Source of the DNA: CAYJLC01 sp044426345
Lineage (GTDB): Bacteria; Bacillota; Clostridia; Oscillospirales; Butyricicoccaceae
DNA: 64,000 nt
Assembly (NCBI GenBank): GCA_044426345.1
Contig: JAWXUP010000003.1
Span: forward strand, 38,738 to 102,737
Direction: 5' to 3'
Shown here piece by piece: positions 54,505 through 64,000 of the stretch. Within the stretch, counting starts at the first letter, position 1. The number at the start of each line of letters is the position of its first letter. The notes below the pieces were generated by a model that saw nothing but the letters and a program-made list of their open reading frames with translations, made no database searches and had not been told where the DNA came from. The translations under genes and the position numbers were made by a program.

Positions 54505-56034
54505 TTACATATCCATAAATCGGTTGAATATTACTGCCATTTGGTCTCTTGTAGTGTATCCAGAAGGTTCGATACTTTCGGCTGAAACACCATTTACAAT
54601 TTCTTCTCCAATTGCCCAACTCATTGCTTCACCTGCATAGTCTGCAACCTCTTGACCATCGTAAAACGCAGTTAAATCGCCATTTGTTTCAACATTCATC
54701 GCCAAATAATTAGCATATCTATATATCATAGTAACTAAATCTTGACGACTTACTGCTTCTGATAAACCAAATTCCGTATCGCTATGTCCTGTGATTATAC
54801 CACAAGATACAGCCCAAGAAACCGCATCGCTATACCACATATCATCTGCAACATCCACGAAATCATTTGTACTATTTATTTCTGTTTCACCAATAATATT
54901 TGTGTTATAACGATATAAAATAGTAACCGCCATTTCACGTGTAACAATTTCTTCTGGAGCAAAAGATTCATCTGTTACACCGTTCATTAAGCCTAAGTAA
55001 ATCATATTTTTTGCACTATCTATCCACCAACTACCTTCAACTAAATCGGTAAATCCATAGCCAACCAGTGATTGACTAATAACAACTCCAGCAAACGGAT
55101 CAGCGATATAGGCTGTGCCATTTAATATCACTACATCGGTTGGAGCCGTTGGCCATATTCCGTCGCCATCTTCTGCTGAGAAAATTGTACTTACAGTATT
55201 ATTAGCAATTTTTCTAACAGCTGCATTGCCTGTGTCAGCTACATAAATACCAGAATAATCCACGAAAATACCTTGAGGATTACAAAATTCAGCTACCGAA
55301 ATGTCACCATCGATATATCCACCTAACCATTCATCTTCATCTAATTCGCTATTTCCAGATAACAAAGCAACTTCACCACTTTGTACAGTGTATATTTCGT
55401 GAGTTCCCATATCCGTTACGTAAAGAACATCTTCATAGAAATATAAACCACAAGGTGCGTTAAGTCCTGTAACATAGTTTGCAACTACACCAGACGAACT
55501 AACTGTTTTAATGCTACCATTACCACTGTCAGCTACATAAAGCACACCATTATCATCAACAGCAAGACCTTTTGGTAAATAAAATCGTGCATTTTCTACT
55601 GTTCCAGTTTGGTTTCCTGCCTCATTTGTACCTGCAATAGTAGTTACTTCACCATTTTTCACAAAACGCAAACAATGATTACCTGTATCAGAGATAACAT
55701 ATCCGTCATTCCAGAAAATCATATCGCTTGGTTTGTTGAAAAGACTGTTTTGTGCAGTTGAATCATAATAATTACCAGATGGAATACCATAGTAATCTCC
55801 AGGTAATGTATATCCTGCAATGATTTCCGAGCTATCGTCAGTAATTTTTACGATATTATTATTTTTTTCATCAACTACATAAATTGTGCCATCTTGGTCT
55901 ACAGAAATTGCGCTAGGACCCAATAATTCTGCATCTACTGCAGTCAATTCTGCTCCATAAACACTTGTAAAGCTACAAGTCATTGTTGCAACACACAAAG
56001 AACTCACTAGGATTTTTTTCATTTTACTATTCAT
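54505..56034 (-). CDS. NHL-repeat protein with SLH anchor
   Basis: This 509-residue secreted protein has a signal peptide (to about residue 27). Beta-propeller NHL-type repeats (GPSAISVDQDGTIYVVDEKNNNIVKI, LPKGLAVDDNGVLYVADSGNGSIKTV, NPQGIFVDYSGIYVADTGNAAVRKI) cover about residues 33-325, and three SLH repeats follow to the end. It is presumably a surface-attached propeller that binds ligands or proteins. It is the last gene of a four-gene minus-strand operon, 44 bases after the cyclase gene. Confidence 0.88.
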   Translation of the reverse strand: MNSKMKKILVSSLCVATMTCSFTSVYGAELTAVDAELLGPSAISVDQDGTIYVVDEKNNNIVKITDDSSEIIAGYTLPGDYYGIPSGNYYDSTAQNSLFNKPSDMIFWNDGYVISDTGNHCLRFVKNGEVTTIAGTNEAGNQTGTVENARFYLPKGLAVDDNGVLYVADSGNGSIKTVSSSGVVANYVTGLNAPCGLYFYEDVLYVTDMGTHEIYTVQSGEVALLSGNSELDEDEWLGGYIDGDISVAEFCNPQGIFVDYSGIYVADTGNAAVRKIANNTVSTIFSAEDGDGIWPTAPTDVVILNGTAYIADPFAGVVISQSLVGYGFTDLVEGSWWIDSAKNMIYLGLMNGVTDESFAPEEIVTREMAVTILYRYNTNIIGETEINSTNDFVDVADDMWYSDAVSWAVSCGIITGHSDTEFGLSEAVSRQDLVTMIYRYANYLAMNVETNGDLTAFYDGQEVADYAGEAMSWAIGEEIVNGVSAESIEPSGYTTRDQMAVIFNRFMDM

Positions 56035-56078
56035 AATATAAATATCTGTAATTACTTACAGTCCTCCTTTTATACTGA

Positions 56079-57878
56079 TTATATCAACTCATCTAATATA
56101 AGTACTTCAAACTCACTTTTACCTTTTAACTTAACGCTATATCCCAAAGAGGTGGTTTTTGCTCTATCTCCTAAAGCATCTGCAACAATTCTGCTGATAT
56201 ATACAGTTCCTGCTGGTGCATTAGCCTCAAGTCTTGCAGATGTATTTACAGTATCTCCAATAGCTGTATAGTCCATTATATTTACAGCACCGATATTCCC
56301 AACAACTGCAGGTCCATAATGAACGCCAACTCCAAAGGAAATTTCACTACCATATTTTTCCGTTAATCTAGCACCAACAATTCTTCCTCTTTCAACCATT
56401 TCCATCGCTGCTTTGCACGCTTTATATTCTGGTTCTTCACACTCAAGAGGTGCTCCCCAAAATGCCATTGTACAGTCACCAACGAATTTATCTAGCGTGC
56501 CTCCGTGATTTTTAATACACTGACTAGTAAGCGTTAGATACTCGTTCAACATATTAACGACTTCTCTAGGCGTCATACGCTCTGACATAGTAGTAAATCC
56601 TCGAATATCAACGAAAAGTACAGCTATATCCATATTTTTACCACCCAAGTTTAACGCATCTTCGCCTGATTCCATTAATTCTTTTATGATAGATGGGTCA
56701 ACATAATGTTGGAAAGTATTTAAAACTTTTTTCTTTTCTATTCGCTCTAATATGTAATGTTCAACAATATTAGCAACAAATGCTAAAATTACAGCTATAA
56801 AGAAAATAAGTGGTCTTATTACCCAGCCAACATTATACAAGTATATTGAACCAAAGAAAATCCCAAGTACTGCTAAAATTGAAACAAATATAGACCCTCT
56901 AATGCTTACTTTATTCAATAATATCAACATTCCCGCTGCTATTATAAATATAATTACATAATGCACAAAGTTTGAAATCTCAATTTTATTTGCACCACGA
57001 ATCATAGCATCTACAACATTACCGATGTACTCTATTCCGTACATATTCGCAGCTCTATCAGATGAAGTTAAGAAATTATCCAACATACCAGGCTCATATG
57101 GTCCAATTAATACAACTGAACCTTTAAGCTGTTCTGGGTCATAATCTCCATATATAATGTCAGCGACAGAGTATGCATACATATCTTCTGGCTTACCACC
57201 AAAATCTACCCACCAAAAACCATCATCACTGATTGTAGGCATAAAATCTGCCTCTAAATTCCAGTAATCACAATATAATTCATATAGTTTGTATGGCATA
57301 GAAAGTATTGTTTCATCTTCTGTTTCTATACTCCAAAGGTGATGCCTCAAAACTCCATCAATATCGTACATAGCATTTGTATGTCCGATTTCTGCATTTT
57401 CGCGAAGGTCAGTAAATGGGTAATTTACCGATGCTACATAATATTGATCCATATAAACGTCTTCGTCTTCGTCCATTACCATTTGGGTGGTAAATTCTAC
57501 CGACGTCGCAAATACTATATTATCAGTTTGAGATGCAGATTCTACAAGATATTCATCAATTTCAGGGTCACTTTCTCCTGCATAGATAACGTCAACACCT
57601 ATAGCTGCTGGCATATTTTCCTCGTCGCTAGTGATAGCATATAGCACATCTGCCATAACATCTCTACTCCAAGGCCATGTTCCAAACTCACTCAAAGCAT
57701 AGTTATCTATACCTATAATAAGGATTTTATCACTGTATTTACCACCTGTTTGATACATACTATCGGCCAAACGATAATCCAAGTCGCGAAGAACTGATGT
57801 CATAGCAATTAATACGGAAAACACACCTAATAATATAGCAGAGATTATAGTTCGATATTTCATTTTATGATTGCTCAA
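56079..57878 (-). CDS. CHASE2-domain class III adenylate cyclase
   Basis: This 599-residue protein makes a cyclic nucleotide. An N-terminal membrane segment (about residues 9-27) is followed by an extracellular CHASE2 sensor (LDYRLADSMYQTGGKYSDKILIIGIDNYAL...WPWSRDVMADVL), three membrane segments (about 305-375), and a cytoplasmic cyclase domain from about 417. Metal-binding Asp424 (FVDIRGFT) and Asp468 (GDCTMAFWG), Lys464, Thr538 and Asn545/Arg549 fit ATP as substrate. It sits 33 bases after the FecR-domain gene, a recurring neighbour of CHASE2 proteins. Confidence 0.93.
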   Translation of the reverse strand: MSNHKMKYRTIISAILLGVFSVLIAMTSVLRDLDYRLADSMYQTGGKYSDKILIIGIDNYALSEFGTWPWSRDVMADVLYAITSDEENMPAAIGVDVIYAGESDPEIDEYLVESASQTDNIVFATSVEFTTQMVMDEDEDVYMDQYYVASVNYPFTDLRENAEIGHTNAMYDIDGVLRHHLWSIETEDETILSMPYKLYELYCDYWNLEADFMPTISDDGFWWVDFGGKPEDMYAYSVADIIYGDYDPEQLKGSVVLIGPYEPGMLDNFLTSSDRAANMYGIEYIGNVVDAMIRGANKIEISNFVHYVIIFIIAAGMLILLNKVSIRGSIFVSILAVLGIFFGSIYLYNVGWVIRPLIFFIAVILAFVANIVEHYILERIEKKKVLNTFQHYVDPSIIKELMESGEDALNLGGKNMDIAVLFVDIRGFTTMSERMTPREVVNMLNEYLTLTSQCIKNHGGTLDKFVGDCTMAFWGAPLECEEPEYKACKAAMEMVERGRIVGARLTEKYGSEISFGVGVHYGPAVVGNIGAVNIMDYTAIGDTVNTSARLEANAPAGTVYISRIVADALGDRAKTTSLGYSVKLKGKSEFEVLILDELI

Positions 57879-57911
57879 ATATGCACATCTCCCATCATTA
57901 CTAATTCAATG

Positions 57912-59060
57912 CTAATCAATAGCTACCCAATATAAGCTCATATCTGCATCAACAACCACCGTTTCATCAGTTACAGCTACATCATCATAGGTCCAACAGC
58001 CACCACTCAATGTATCAACATCAACTGGAATAAGTGATGGTAAAGCTACTACATCGCCGACAGTTTGTTCACTAGTATAGAAAATATATAAACCTGCATC
58101 ATAATAATATGTAAGCGTTACGGTTTTAGTTTCTACAGTATCGTCATCATCGTCATCGTCATCAGAACTACTTACGATAACAGTTGTATCATCTGACGTT
58201 TCTTCTGTACTAATTATTTCTTCTACAGTTTCGCTTACTTGAGTATCTACTTCTTCCATTGCAGTTATAGTTTCTTCTTCTTTTTGAGCAAGTAAAGTTT
58301 CTGCAATTTCAAGAACTTCTGTCAAATCGCTTTCTTCTTGTGCGATTTCAATACGTTCTCTCAAAGTATCATCTTTCGCTACTTCAATAGCTACGAATGG
58401 ATTTTCTTCCAATCCTTCTTCTGCTTTTGCCGAAATAATTGTAGTTTCAGTTTCTACGCCTGCTGTTCCTGCATCTTCTTGTGAAACTATGATTTTTTCA
58501 CCAGCAGTAATATAGCTTACAGTGTTAGGGTGTTCATCGGTTTGACCTTTACTGATAACTTCTAAGCTACCTTCGAATAAGATAATACTACTATTTTGAA
58601 TTTGTTTATTCGTATCCGTAGATTTAACATAATTTGCTGACGCTACACCAATTGTTCCTCTAACACCAGTATTCATATTTGATGTACGAATAGTAAGAGT
58701 TTCGTTGCTTTCAAGTGGTTTTTGTACATCAAAGAATACATTTCCACTTTCTATCATAATTTCTAAATCATTACCACTTTTTTTCAGAGTGATTTTTGTG
58801 TTATAGTCTAATTTTAATATTTTATCGTTATCAAGACTAAGCCAAGCATATCCCGCTTCGGTTGACACTTCGTAACCATTATACAATCTACCACCATCAC
58901 GAACGGTGATTTCTCGTCCTGTAGCATTTTTAACAGTTACAGTTCCCTCAGTCATTTCTAAACGAAAGGCTGTTGCTGTTGTAGTTGCTGCTAAAACTGG
59001 CGTACATAAACCAGTAAAAAGAAACAGACAAGCTAAAATACAGCTTAAGAATTTTTTCAT
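57912..59060 (-). CDS. Secreted FecR-domain protein
   Basis: This 382-residue protein has a signal peptide (about residues 1-24) and a FecR domain (VTVKNATGREITVRDGGRLYNGYEVSTEAGYAWLSLDNDK... MNTGVRGTIGVAS, about residues 35-190). An acidic helical region with a DDDDDD run near residue 305 and a C-terminal beta segment follow. FecR domains outside iron signalling often partner CHASE2 cyclases. GGAGG for this gene lies in the end of the upstream gene; the gap is 6 bases. Confidence 0.87.
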   Translation of the reverse strand: MKKFLSCILACLFLFTGLCTPVLAATTTATAFRLEMTEGTVTVKNATGREITVRDGGRLYNGYEVSTEAGYAWLSLDNDKILKLDYNTKITLKKSGNDLEIMIESGNVFFDVQKPLESNETLTIRTSNMNTGVRGTIGVASANYVKSTDTNKQIQNSSIILFEGSLEVISKGQTDEHPNTVSYITAGEKIIVSQEDAGTAGVETETTIISAKAEEGLEENPFVAIEVAKDDTLRERIEIAQEESDLTEVLEIAETLLAQKEEETITAMEEVDTQVSETVEEIISTEETSDDTTVIVSSSDDDDDDDDTVETKTVTLTYYYDAGLYIFYTSEQTVGDVVALPSLIPVDVDTLSGGCWTYDDVAVTDETVVVDADMSLYWVAID

Positions 59061-59066
59061 ATCTAA

Positions 59067-61451
59067 TTATCCTCCATAAGTAAATGTGTAATCGCCATCA
59101 TCTGGTACATAGAATAATGCAGCACCTTCACCGTAATACATACCGTCATCAGCACCTAATTTCCAAGCACCTTCTGGGAAATTATATAGCGTACCACTTT
59201 CCATATATATAGTTAATTCGCTAGTGGTTTCATCTAATATTTGTGTAAGGCTTGAGGTTAGTGTTATAAATTGAGTAAGCGTTTTGGTTGTATCACTTTC
59301 GCCTTCAAAACTTACTATTGTAAAGGTTATTTCATACATACCTGTACTTGTAAATTCAGGCCACAAAATTTCCTCTGTCAAATCTTCATCACTATAATAA
59401 GTTATACCATCTATTGGGTAGCTTATATAATCAATACTTGGAAGATCATCTTGTAATGTCCATTCACCATCTACTGTTTTGTAGTACAAAATTTCATAAC
59501 TAACTTGGTCTGTTGTATACGCATAACCATCACTAAATTGGTCTATGGTTAGATTTTCAACATATGGAACTGCATATTTACCTAATACTCGTTCGTCTAC
59601 TAAAGTATAGTCTGCTGTATAGATACCAACTGAAAGTTCTGACTCTTCATCTATAATATAATTTGTGATATTTACTGCAAAACTAGCACTTCTGCTAGAA
59701 CTATATCCTGTAGCATTTAGCGTAATAGTAAAGTTATATTCGCCTTCCATATCCCCAGTTGGGTTTTCAAGAGAAAAATATGTTACTGTATCTTCTCCGA
59801 TTGAGCTTGTTATGTAGTCTGAATAAGCCAACATAAACTCATTACTCGCATCGTCATCATATTCAAGCGTGATAGTGAAATCACTATATGTAAAGCCGTC
59901 TGCGACATCACTATTTATACCAGAAATCAATTTTTCTGCTAAATGCGTGCTACCTACTCCATTAATAGTAGAAATTTCAACATCATCTAGTTCAAAATCT
60001 TCTATGCTAGGGCTAATTTCAAATTCTACAGTTCTATCGCTCAAATCATAATCTTCAAACAAACCAGATTGTTCAGCTAATGTGAAATCTACTATCGCTC
60101 TATAAAAACCAACTTTAGTAGGTGCAGTAACAACGTCTACATTATTATCATAACCATCTGCGAAATAATAATAAGTTATAGTGTAGTAATCCAAATCCAT
60201 TCCATCTACGGTTACATTTTCTAGGCTATCAATTTCATCATAAAAACAACTTTCAGCTGTAACGATAATTTCATCAGTGCCATCAATTTCTAATTCTACA
60301 ATTTGGAAAAATGCATATTCTTCACTATACTCATAGCCACCAGTATATGAAGCCGAAGGATACTCTACTGAATACATATAATATTCACCTACTTCGGTAG
60401 GTATCGCAGATAATTCAGTATCGTAGTCAACACAATCCTCGTCAGCATTATAAACACCTAAGTAATAACGTTCTTGTACATACTCATCATATTCACTATC
60501 ACCATCATATTCGTAGTATAGATCTATGTTTGAACCTTCGTAGAAAACCCAAGGGACATCATAAGAAGTACCGTCACCACTTACAAAACCACTTACAAAA
60601 CCATTTGCACCAAGAGTTACGCTAAAATCTGTAGGCGTTGATGTATTAATTTCCACATCTCCTATTACAAAATAAGCCATTGCTGTTTCGTAGTAATATG
60701 TAATTGGATCAGTTGCATCATCTATAGTATATACTGGGTATGTAACTTCATAATAGTAGTAGCCGTCTGCACTTGGTTCAAAATCAGAATATTGTTCTTC
60801 ATAAGCACTGCCATCTGCACTATAACTATAACTTTGTGTGACAACATCAAGATAGTCATTATCTGTATATGTATATGTCATTTTCGGTGTAACACCTGAT
60901 TCATAAACATATGGGTCTGTCTCAAGACCAGTACCCTCTGTTGAATCCGAAGTAATTGTAATGCCTAAATCAGTTGCTGTTACTATGTCGAAATATGCGT
61001 ATTCGTAGTCGTATACGGTTTCATCCTCTACAATTTCATCTGTACTATCATCAATCGAAATCGAAGTAGGATACTCTACTACATAATAATATGAACCTGT
61101 GTCAATCGGTTCAGAATCAAGTTCAGCATCATCAGCTAAATATGTCCCAGTTTTTAAATAAAAAGGCGTTATGTAGTCTTCTAAATAAAAATTTTCTAGT
61201 GTAGAACCAAACATATGTTCGTATGCATAAGTAAACTCAGCTACAGTCTCACTATAAAAAATAATATATGGGTCCTCTTCTGTTCCTGTACCGCTATACA
61301 CTTCATTATTATTTTTTATTGTAATTTCTGCACCTGTATCATACTTTACTTCCAGTGCAAAAACCGTGCCGACCATACCTATGGACATCGCAAGAGCCAA
61401 GGTTAATCCTAGCAACCTTGTTTTGAGTTTTCTTCTGAATTTAATTTTCAT
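59067..61451 (-). CDS. Large secreted repeat protein
   Basis: This 794-residue protein has a signal peptide (MKIKFRRKLKTRLLGLTLALAMSIGMVGTVFA). It consists of repeated ~100-residue, Tyr/Asp/Glu-rich beta units (for example YYYEVTYP, YYYVVEYP and EYAFFQIVE patterns), reminiscent of bacterial Ig-like or MBG domains. It has no SLH repeats or sortase motif, so its attachment is unclear. I chose ATG at 61451 because GGAGG lies just upstream; the frame open to 61559 has no such site. It is the first gene of the envelope operon. Confidence 0.85.
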   Translation of the reverse strand: MKIKFRRKLKTRLLGLTLALAMSIGMVGTVFALEVKYDTGAEITIKNNNEVYSGTGTEEDPYIIFYSETVAEFTYAYEHMFGSTLENFYLEDYITPFYLKTGTYLADDAELDSEPIDTGSYYYVVEYPTSISIDDSTDEIVEDETVYDYEYAYFDIVTATDLGITITSDSTEGTGLETDPYVYESGVTPKMTYTYTDNDYLDVVTQSYSYSADGSAYEEQYSDFEPSADGYYYYEVTYPVYTIDDATDPITYYYETAMAYFVIGDVEINTSTPTDFSVTLGANGFVSGFVSGDGTSYDVPWVFYEGSNIDLYYEYDGDSEYDEYVQERYYLGVYNADEDCVDYDTELSAIPTEVGEYYMYSVEYPSASYTGGYEYSEEYAFFQIVELEIDGTDEIIVTAESCFYDEIDSLENVTVDGMDLDYYTITYYYFADGYDNNVDVVTAPTKVGFYRAIVDFTLAEQSGLFEDYDLSDRTVEFEISPSIEDFELDDVEISTINGVGSTHLAEKLISGINSDVADGFTYSDFTITLEYDDDASNEFMLAYSDYITSSIGEDTVTYFSLENPTGDMEGEYNFTITLNATGYSSSRSASFAVNITNYIIDEESELSVGIYTADYTLVDERVLGKYAVPYVENLTIDQFSDGYAYTTDQVSYEILYYKTVDGEWTLQDDLPSIDYISYPIDGITYYSDEDLTEEILWPEFTSTGMYEITFTIVSFEGESDTTKTLTQFITLTSSLTQILDETTSELTIYMESGTLYNFPEGAWKLGADDGMYYGEGAALFYVPDDGDYTFTYGG

Positions 61452-61869
61452 AAAAGTTCCTCCATATTTATTATTTACTATACGTTTTTTATAATTTTGA
61501 AATATCAATATTACTTTTATTTTAACATTTTTTTGATTGTTTGTATATATATTTTTCATAATTTTTTTATAGTTTTTTATATAATAAATTTATTAAAATA
61601 AACTAAACTCTCAATTAAATAACTCGTCAACAAAATGCATAATTGTTACATTTTTATGCATTTTTTCAGCATAAACACATTGTGAAATTAACATCAAAAT
61701 CAATAATTTTATCTGTAAATGAATTATTTAATTTTGTGAATTCTGCAATAAAATTTGTATCAACTATCCATTTTATTTATTTTTTAGTTATTTTTACCAA
61801 TTTTTTATACAATTTACATTCCGTAATTTAAAAAGTGAATAAAATGTGAATATTTTTCGAAAATTACCT
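61452..61869. other. Long AT-rich divergent intergenic region
   Basis: About 420 bases with very low GC separate two divergent surface-protein genes. I see no gene; promoters of the envelope operon (minus) should lie here. Confidence 0.35.
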
Positions 61870-61898
61870 TGCATTTTATAATAAACAGTGGTATAATT
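61870..61898 (+). promoter_or_regulatory. Sigma-A promoter of the SLH gene
   Basis: TTGCAT (61870-61875), 17 bases, and TATAAT (61893-61898), followed by GGAGGAG before the ATG. Confidence 0.75.
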
Positions 61899-61944
61899 AA
61901 ATCCATATTGTAAAACGTAAATTTTAAAACGGAGGAGAAACACA

Positions 61945-62976
61945 ATGAAGAAAAAAATCCTTAGCACACTTCTAGCTCTTGCTATGATTGTTGGTATGAT
62001 TCCAACAGTTGCATTTGCTGAAGCATCACCTACAAACAAAGACTTAGTATCTATGTATACTAATGCCGCTGATACTTTTGTTATCACATTTGATGCAAAT
62101 TACGGTACTTCTGATATCACTAGCGCATATGTAACTGAATATGAAGTATCAGGTGATACTTTAGCTTATTCTTTAGCTAGTTCTGTTGCTTACACAAACG
62201 CAGATGATACTCTAGTTTACGAAGGTATCGATGCACTTCCAACACCAGTTCGTTCTGGTTACACTTTTAACGGTTGGTATTACGATGTTTACACTGTAAG
62301 TGCTGACACAGTAGCTTACAAAGTTGATTTCGACACTACTGTATTCGAAGCTGACACTACTGTAACTGCTAGCTGGACTAGAAATTCAAGTAGTTCATCA
62401 AGCTCATCTGGTTCAACAACTACAACAACTACAACTACAGATGATACTACTTCATCAGTATTTAGCGATGTTGATAGTTCATCATACTACTATGATGCTA
62501 TAGCTTGGGCTGTTGAAAATGGTATTACTTTCGGCGTTTCAGACACTGAATTTGGCGTAGGTCAAACTGGTGCTCGTGAACAAGTTATGACATTCTTATG
62601 GAGACTTGCTGGCGAACCTGATAGCGAATCTGAAAATGTATTCTCAGATTTAGATTCTGAATCTTACTACTACACAGCTATCCTTTGGGCTATCGAAAAC
62701 GGTATCACAAATGGTATGTCTGATGATTCATTCGGTACTGGTTCAGATTGTACTCGTTCTCAAATAGTAACTTTCTTATGGAGATACGCTGGTTGTCCAG
62801 ATGCTGATACTGATTCTTTCGCTGACGTTGATGCTGATTCTTACTACGCTTCAGCTGTTGCTTGGGCAGTAGAAAACGCTATTACAAACGGAACTGGTGA
62901 TGATACTTTCGCTCCAGAAGAAAATTGTACTCGCGAACAAATCGTAACTTTCTTATATCGTTACGCTACAATGTAA
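61945..62976 (+). CDS. SLH-domain surface protein with InlB-like repeat
   Basis: This 343-residue protein has a signal peptide (MKKKILSTLLALAMIVGMIPTVAFA). A Listeria-Bacteroides (InlB B) type repeat ends in PVRSGYTFNGWYYD (about residues 30-150), followed by a Ser/Thr linker and three SLH repeats (about 172-343). The codon bias and near-consensus promoter suggest abundant expression. It is probably an S-layer component or adhesin. Confidence 0.9.
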   Translation: MKKKILSTLLALAMIVGMIPTVAFAEASPTNKDLVSMYTNAADTFVITFDANYGTSDITSAYVTEYEVSGDTLAYSLASSVAYTNADDTLVYEGIDALPTPVRSGYTFNGWYYDVYTVSADTVAYKVDFDTTVFEADTTVTASWTRNSSSSSSSSGSTTTTTTTTDDTTSSVFSDVDSSSYYYDAIAWAVENGITFGVSDTEFGVGQTGAREQVMTFLWRLAGEPDSESENVFSDLDSESYYYTAILWAIENGITNGMSDDSFGTGSDCTRSQIVTFLWRYAGCPDADTDSFADVDADSYYASAVAWAVENAITNGTGDDTFAPEENCTREQIVTFLYRYATM

Positions 62977-63061
62977 TTTAAATTACAAATTTAAACCGAC
63001 GGATTTATAGTTGGCTGTTCATAAAGAAACTTTGTGACCTACCCTAATAATCGGTTTTATC

Positions 63062-63089
63062 AGACGGATAGTTATTATGCTATCCGTCT
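63062..63089. terminator. Terminator between convergent SLH and recombinase-remnant genes
   Basis: AGACGGATAG and CTATCCGTCT form a perfect 10-base stem followed by TTTTC on the plus strand. Confidence 0.7.
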
Positions 63090-63091
63090 TT

Positions 63092-63538
63092 TCATACCCT
63101 TGCAACCTCTTTAGGTTGTAATTCTTGCGTTTTTTCTTTTTCATTGGTTTCTTTAACATAGTCTGCAAGGTATCCGATGTCACGATAGTAGATTTCAATC
63201 TTTTGATTTGCTGTTCGTGAATATCTAACTGCCTTGTCATGAACAATAATCTTATCTACAAAAGCTCTTAGTATTTCAGGTGTTAGAACAGATAGGTCAG
63301 TATATTTCTTAGCTCGCTCAATGAATTTATCAGAATTTACAAGTGAGTTTTTCATCTTTTCCAAATCATTTTCTAGTTTAGGGATAGTGATTTGGATTTC
63401 TTTTTGTTCGGCTAAATATTCATCACTAAGTTTTCTATACATTTCAGCTGGTAATTGCCCAATCACATGATTTTCAAACAGTTTTTTGAATAAACTATGG
63501 GTGTAGGAAAGCTCGTGGGTTACCACGTGGCTACCCAC
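63092..63538 (-). pseudogene. C-terminal remnant of a large serine recombinase
   Basis: About 140 residues (LFKKLFENHVIGQLPAEMYRKLSDEYLAEQKEIQITIPKLENDLEKMK... ILRAFVDKIIVHDKAVRYSRTANQKIEIYYRDIGYL) match the coiled-coil and DUF4368-type C-terminus of Tn-like large serine recombinases. The catalytic N-terminal domain is missing. Similarity stops at about 63500, next to a near-palindrome at 63517-63540. It is therefore a decayed mobile-element gene. Confidence 0.85.
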
Positions 63539-63540
63539 CT
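63517..63540. repeat. Near-perfect 24-base palindrome at the recombinase break
   Basis: GTGGGTTACCACGTGGCTACCCAC-type symmetry (one mismatched base per arm, forming a G-T pair) lies exactly where recombinase similarity ends. Similar hairpins mark ends of IS200/IS605-type elements, but no transposase is present. Confidence 0.55.
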
Positions 63541-63547
63541 ATAAAAA

Positions 63548-63579
63548 AACGCTCCCAACTATAAAAAGTTAGGAGCGTT
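63548..63579 (-). terminator. Terminator of the partial SLH gene
   Basis: AACGCTCCCAACT and AGTTAGGAGCGTT form a 13-base stem with one mismatch, followed on the minus strand by TTTTTTTA. Confidence 0.8.
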
Positions 63580-63629
63580 AATTATTGCCTTTTTGCTTAG
63601 TGTCTATTGATTTATACTTAGTACGAAAT

Positions 63630-64000
63630 TTAGTCTACAGAAACCCAAATTTCACCGTCTTCATCTTCTTCATATGTATGATCTACTGATGCTTCGAGGA
63701 TGTCACCGTAGCCCCAGTGTGATGTTGTTACGTCTGAGAAAATGTTAACGTCGTTTTCTTCAATGTATTCAGCGTCATAAACACGACCCATAATACGGTT
63801 GATTATTGTAACTGATTCTGCTCTTGTGATTTCTTGGTCTGGTCTGAATGTTCCGTCAGAATAACCATTAATCCATCCGTTTGCTACTGCAGTTGAGATG
63901 TAATCTGTTGCCCAAGTTGAGTTTGAATCTGCGATATCATTAAACGCGTTATCATAACCTGTTTCGATGTCAACACCTGCAAATCTAACTGCTATTGTTA
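63630..64000 (-). CDS. SLH-domain protein, C-terminal part (cut by window edge)
   Basis: The last 123 residues are visible. They contain SLH repeats (FNDIADSNSTWATDYISTAVANGWINGYSDGTFRPDQEITRAESVTIINRIM and a following FSDVTTSHWGYGDILEAS) and end in EDEDGEIWVSVD. This is the fourth SLH protein in 14 kb. The N-terminus and function lie outside the window. Confidence 0.88.
   Translation of the reverse strand, partial: TIAVRFAGVDIETGYDNAFNDIADSNSTWATDYISTAVANGWINGYSDGTFRPDQEITRAESVTIINRIMGRVYDAEYIEENDVNIFSDVTTSHWGYGDILEASVDHTYEEDEDGEIWVSVD

Noticed and set aside
63019..63246. A 75-codon frame overlapping the recombinase remnant
   Set aside because: It is in another frame of a region that clearly codes for the recombinase C-terminus.

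Overview
The window looks like a low-GC, spore-forming, anaerobic Firmicute of the class Clostridia. Supporting signs are AT-rich sequence with strong AGGAGG ribosome sites, sigma-A-like promoters, a sigK fragment and spoVT, rubredoxin-type redox proteins, an iron alcohol dehydrogenase, and several S-layer-homology (SLH) surface proteins. No rRNA or tRNA gene was recognised.

The left half (1 to about 32,960) reads as an accessory island. It holds a serine recombinase cut by the window edge, an AAA/DUF4143 ATPase, a split permease pair and an orphan YgiT-type zinc finger. It also holds a YefM/YoeB-type module, msrB, a Fic module with a damaged active-site motif, and a RelE-type module. These are followed by two zinc-ribbon membrane proteins, an unrecognised 768-residue protein, a DUF927-like ATPase and two paralogous ~56-residue proteins. 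An amidoligase/glutamine amidotransferase pair and a resolvase come next. A complete type I-C CRISPR-Cas operon (cas3-cas5c-cas8c-cas7c-cas4-cas1-cas2) follows, with an array of 38 intact repeats. Beyond the array lie two unrecognised genes and a WYL regulator. The island stops inside a sigK gene that is broken after its RCIEN motif, the place where skin-type elements interrupt sigK. I therefore infer that much of the left half may be a sigK-intervening element whose recombinase is the gene at the left edge.

The right half (about 33,000 to 64,000) is more core-like. It carries rubredoxin/ferredoxin proteins, a SulP transporter, a heparinase-like lyase, gdhA, purB, a BCCT transporter, an iron alcohol dehydrogenase, a TrpXYZ-like ABC transporter and spoVT. 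A 230-base dispersed repeat with a conserved palindrome occurs three times between 35.4 and 44.3 kb, and a short palindromic MITE-like repeat lies near 41.9 kb.

The last 14 kb is dominated by the cell envelope. It contains an SLH metalloprotease and a four-gene minus-strand operon (large secreted protein, FecR-domain protein, CHASE2 adenylate cyclase, NHL-repeat/SLH protein). Two more SLH proteins flank a recombinase remnant. The operon looks like an envelope-to-cyclic-nucleotide signalling unit.

The most notable observations are: a cas1 whose only plausible start codon is AUA, probably a G-to-A change in an ATGA overlap; the sigK break; four 13-base repeats spaced exactly 33 bases apart; the Fic active-site damage; and the amidoligase locus with repeated upstream motifs.
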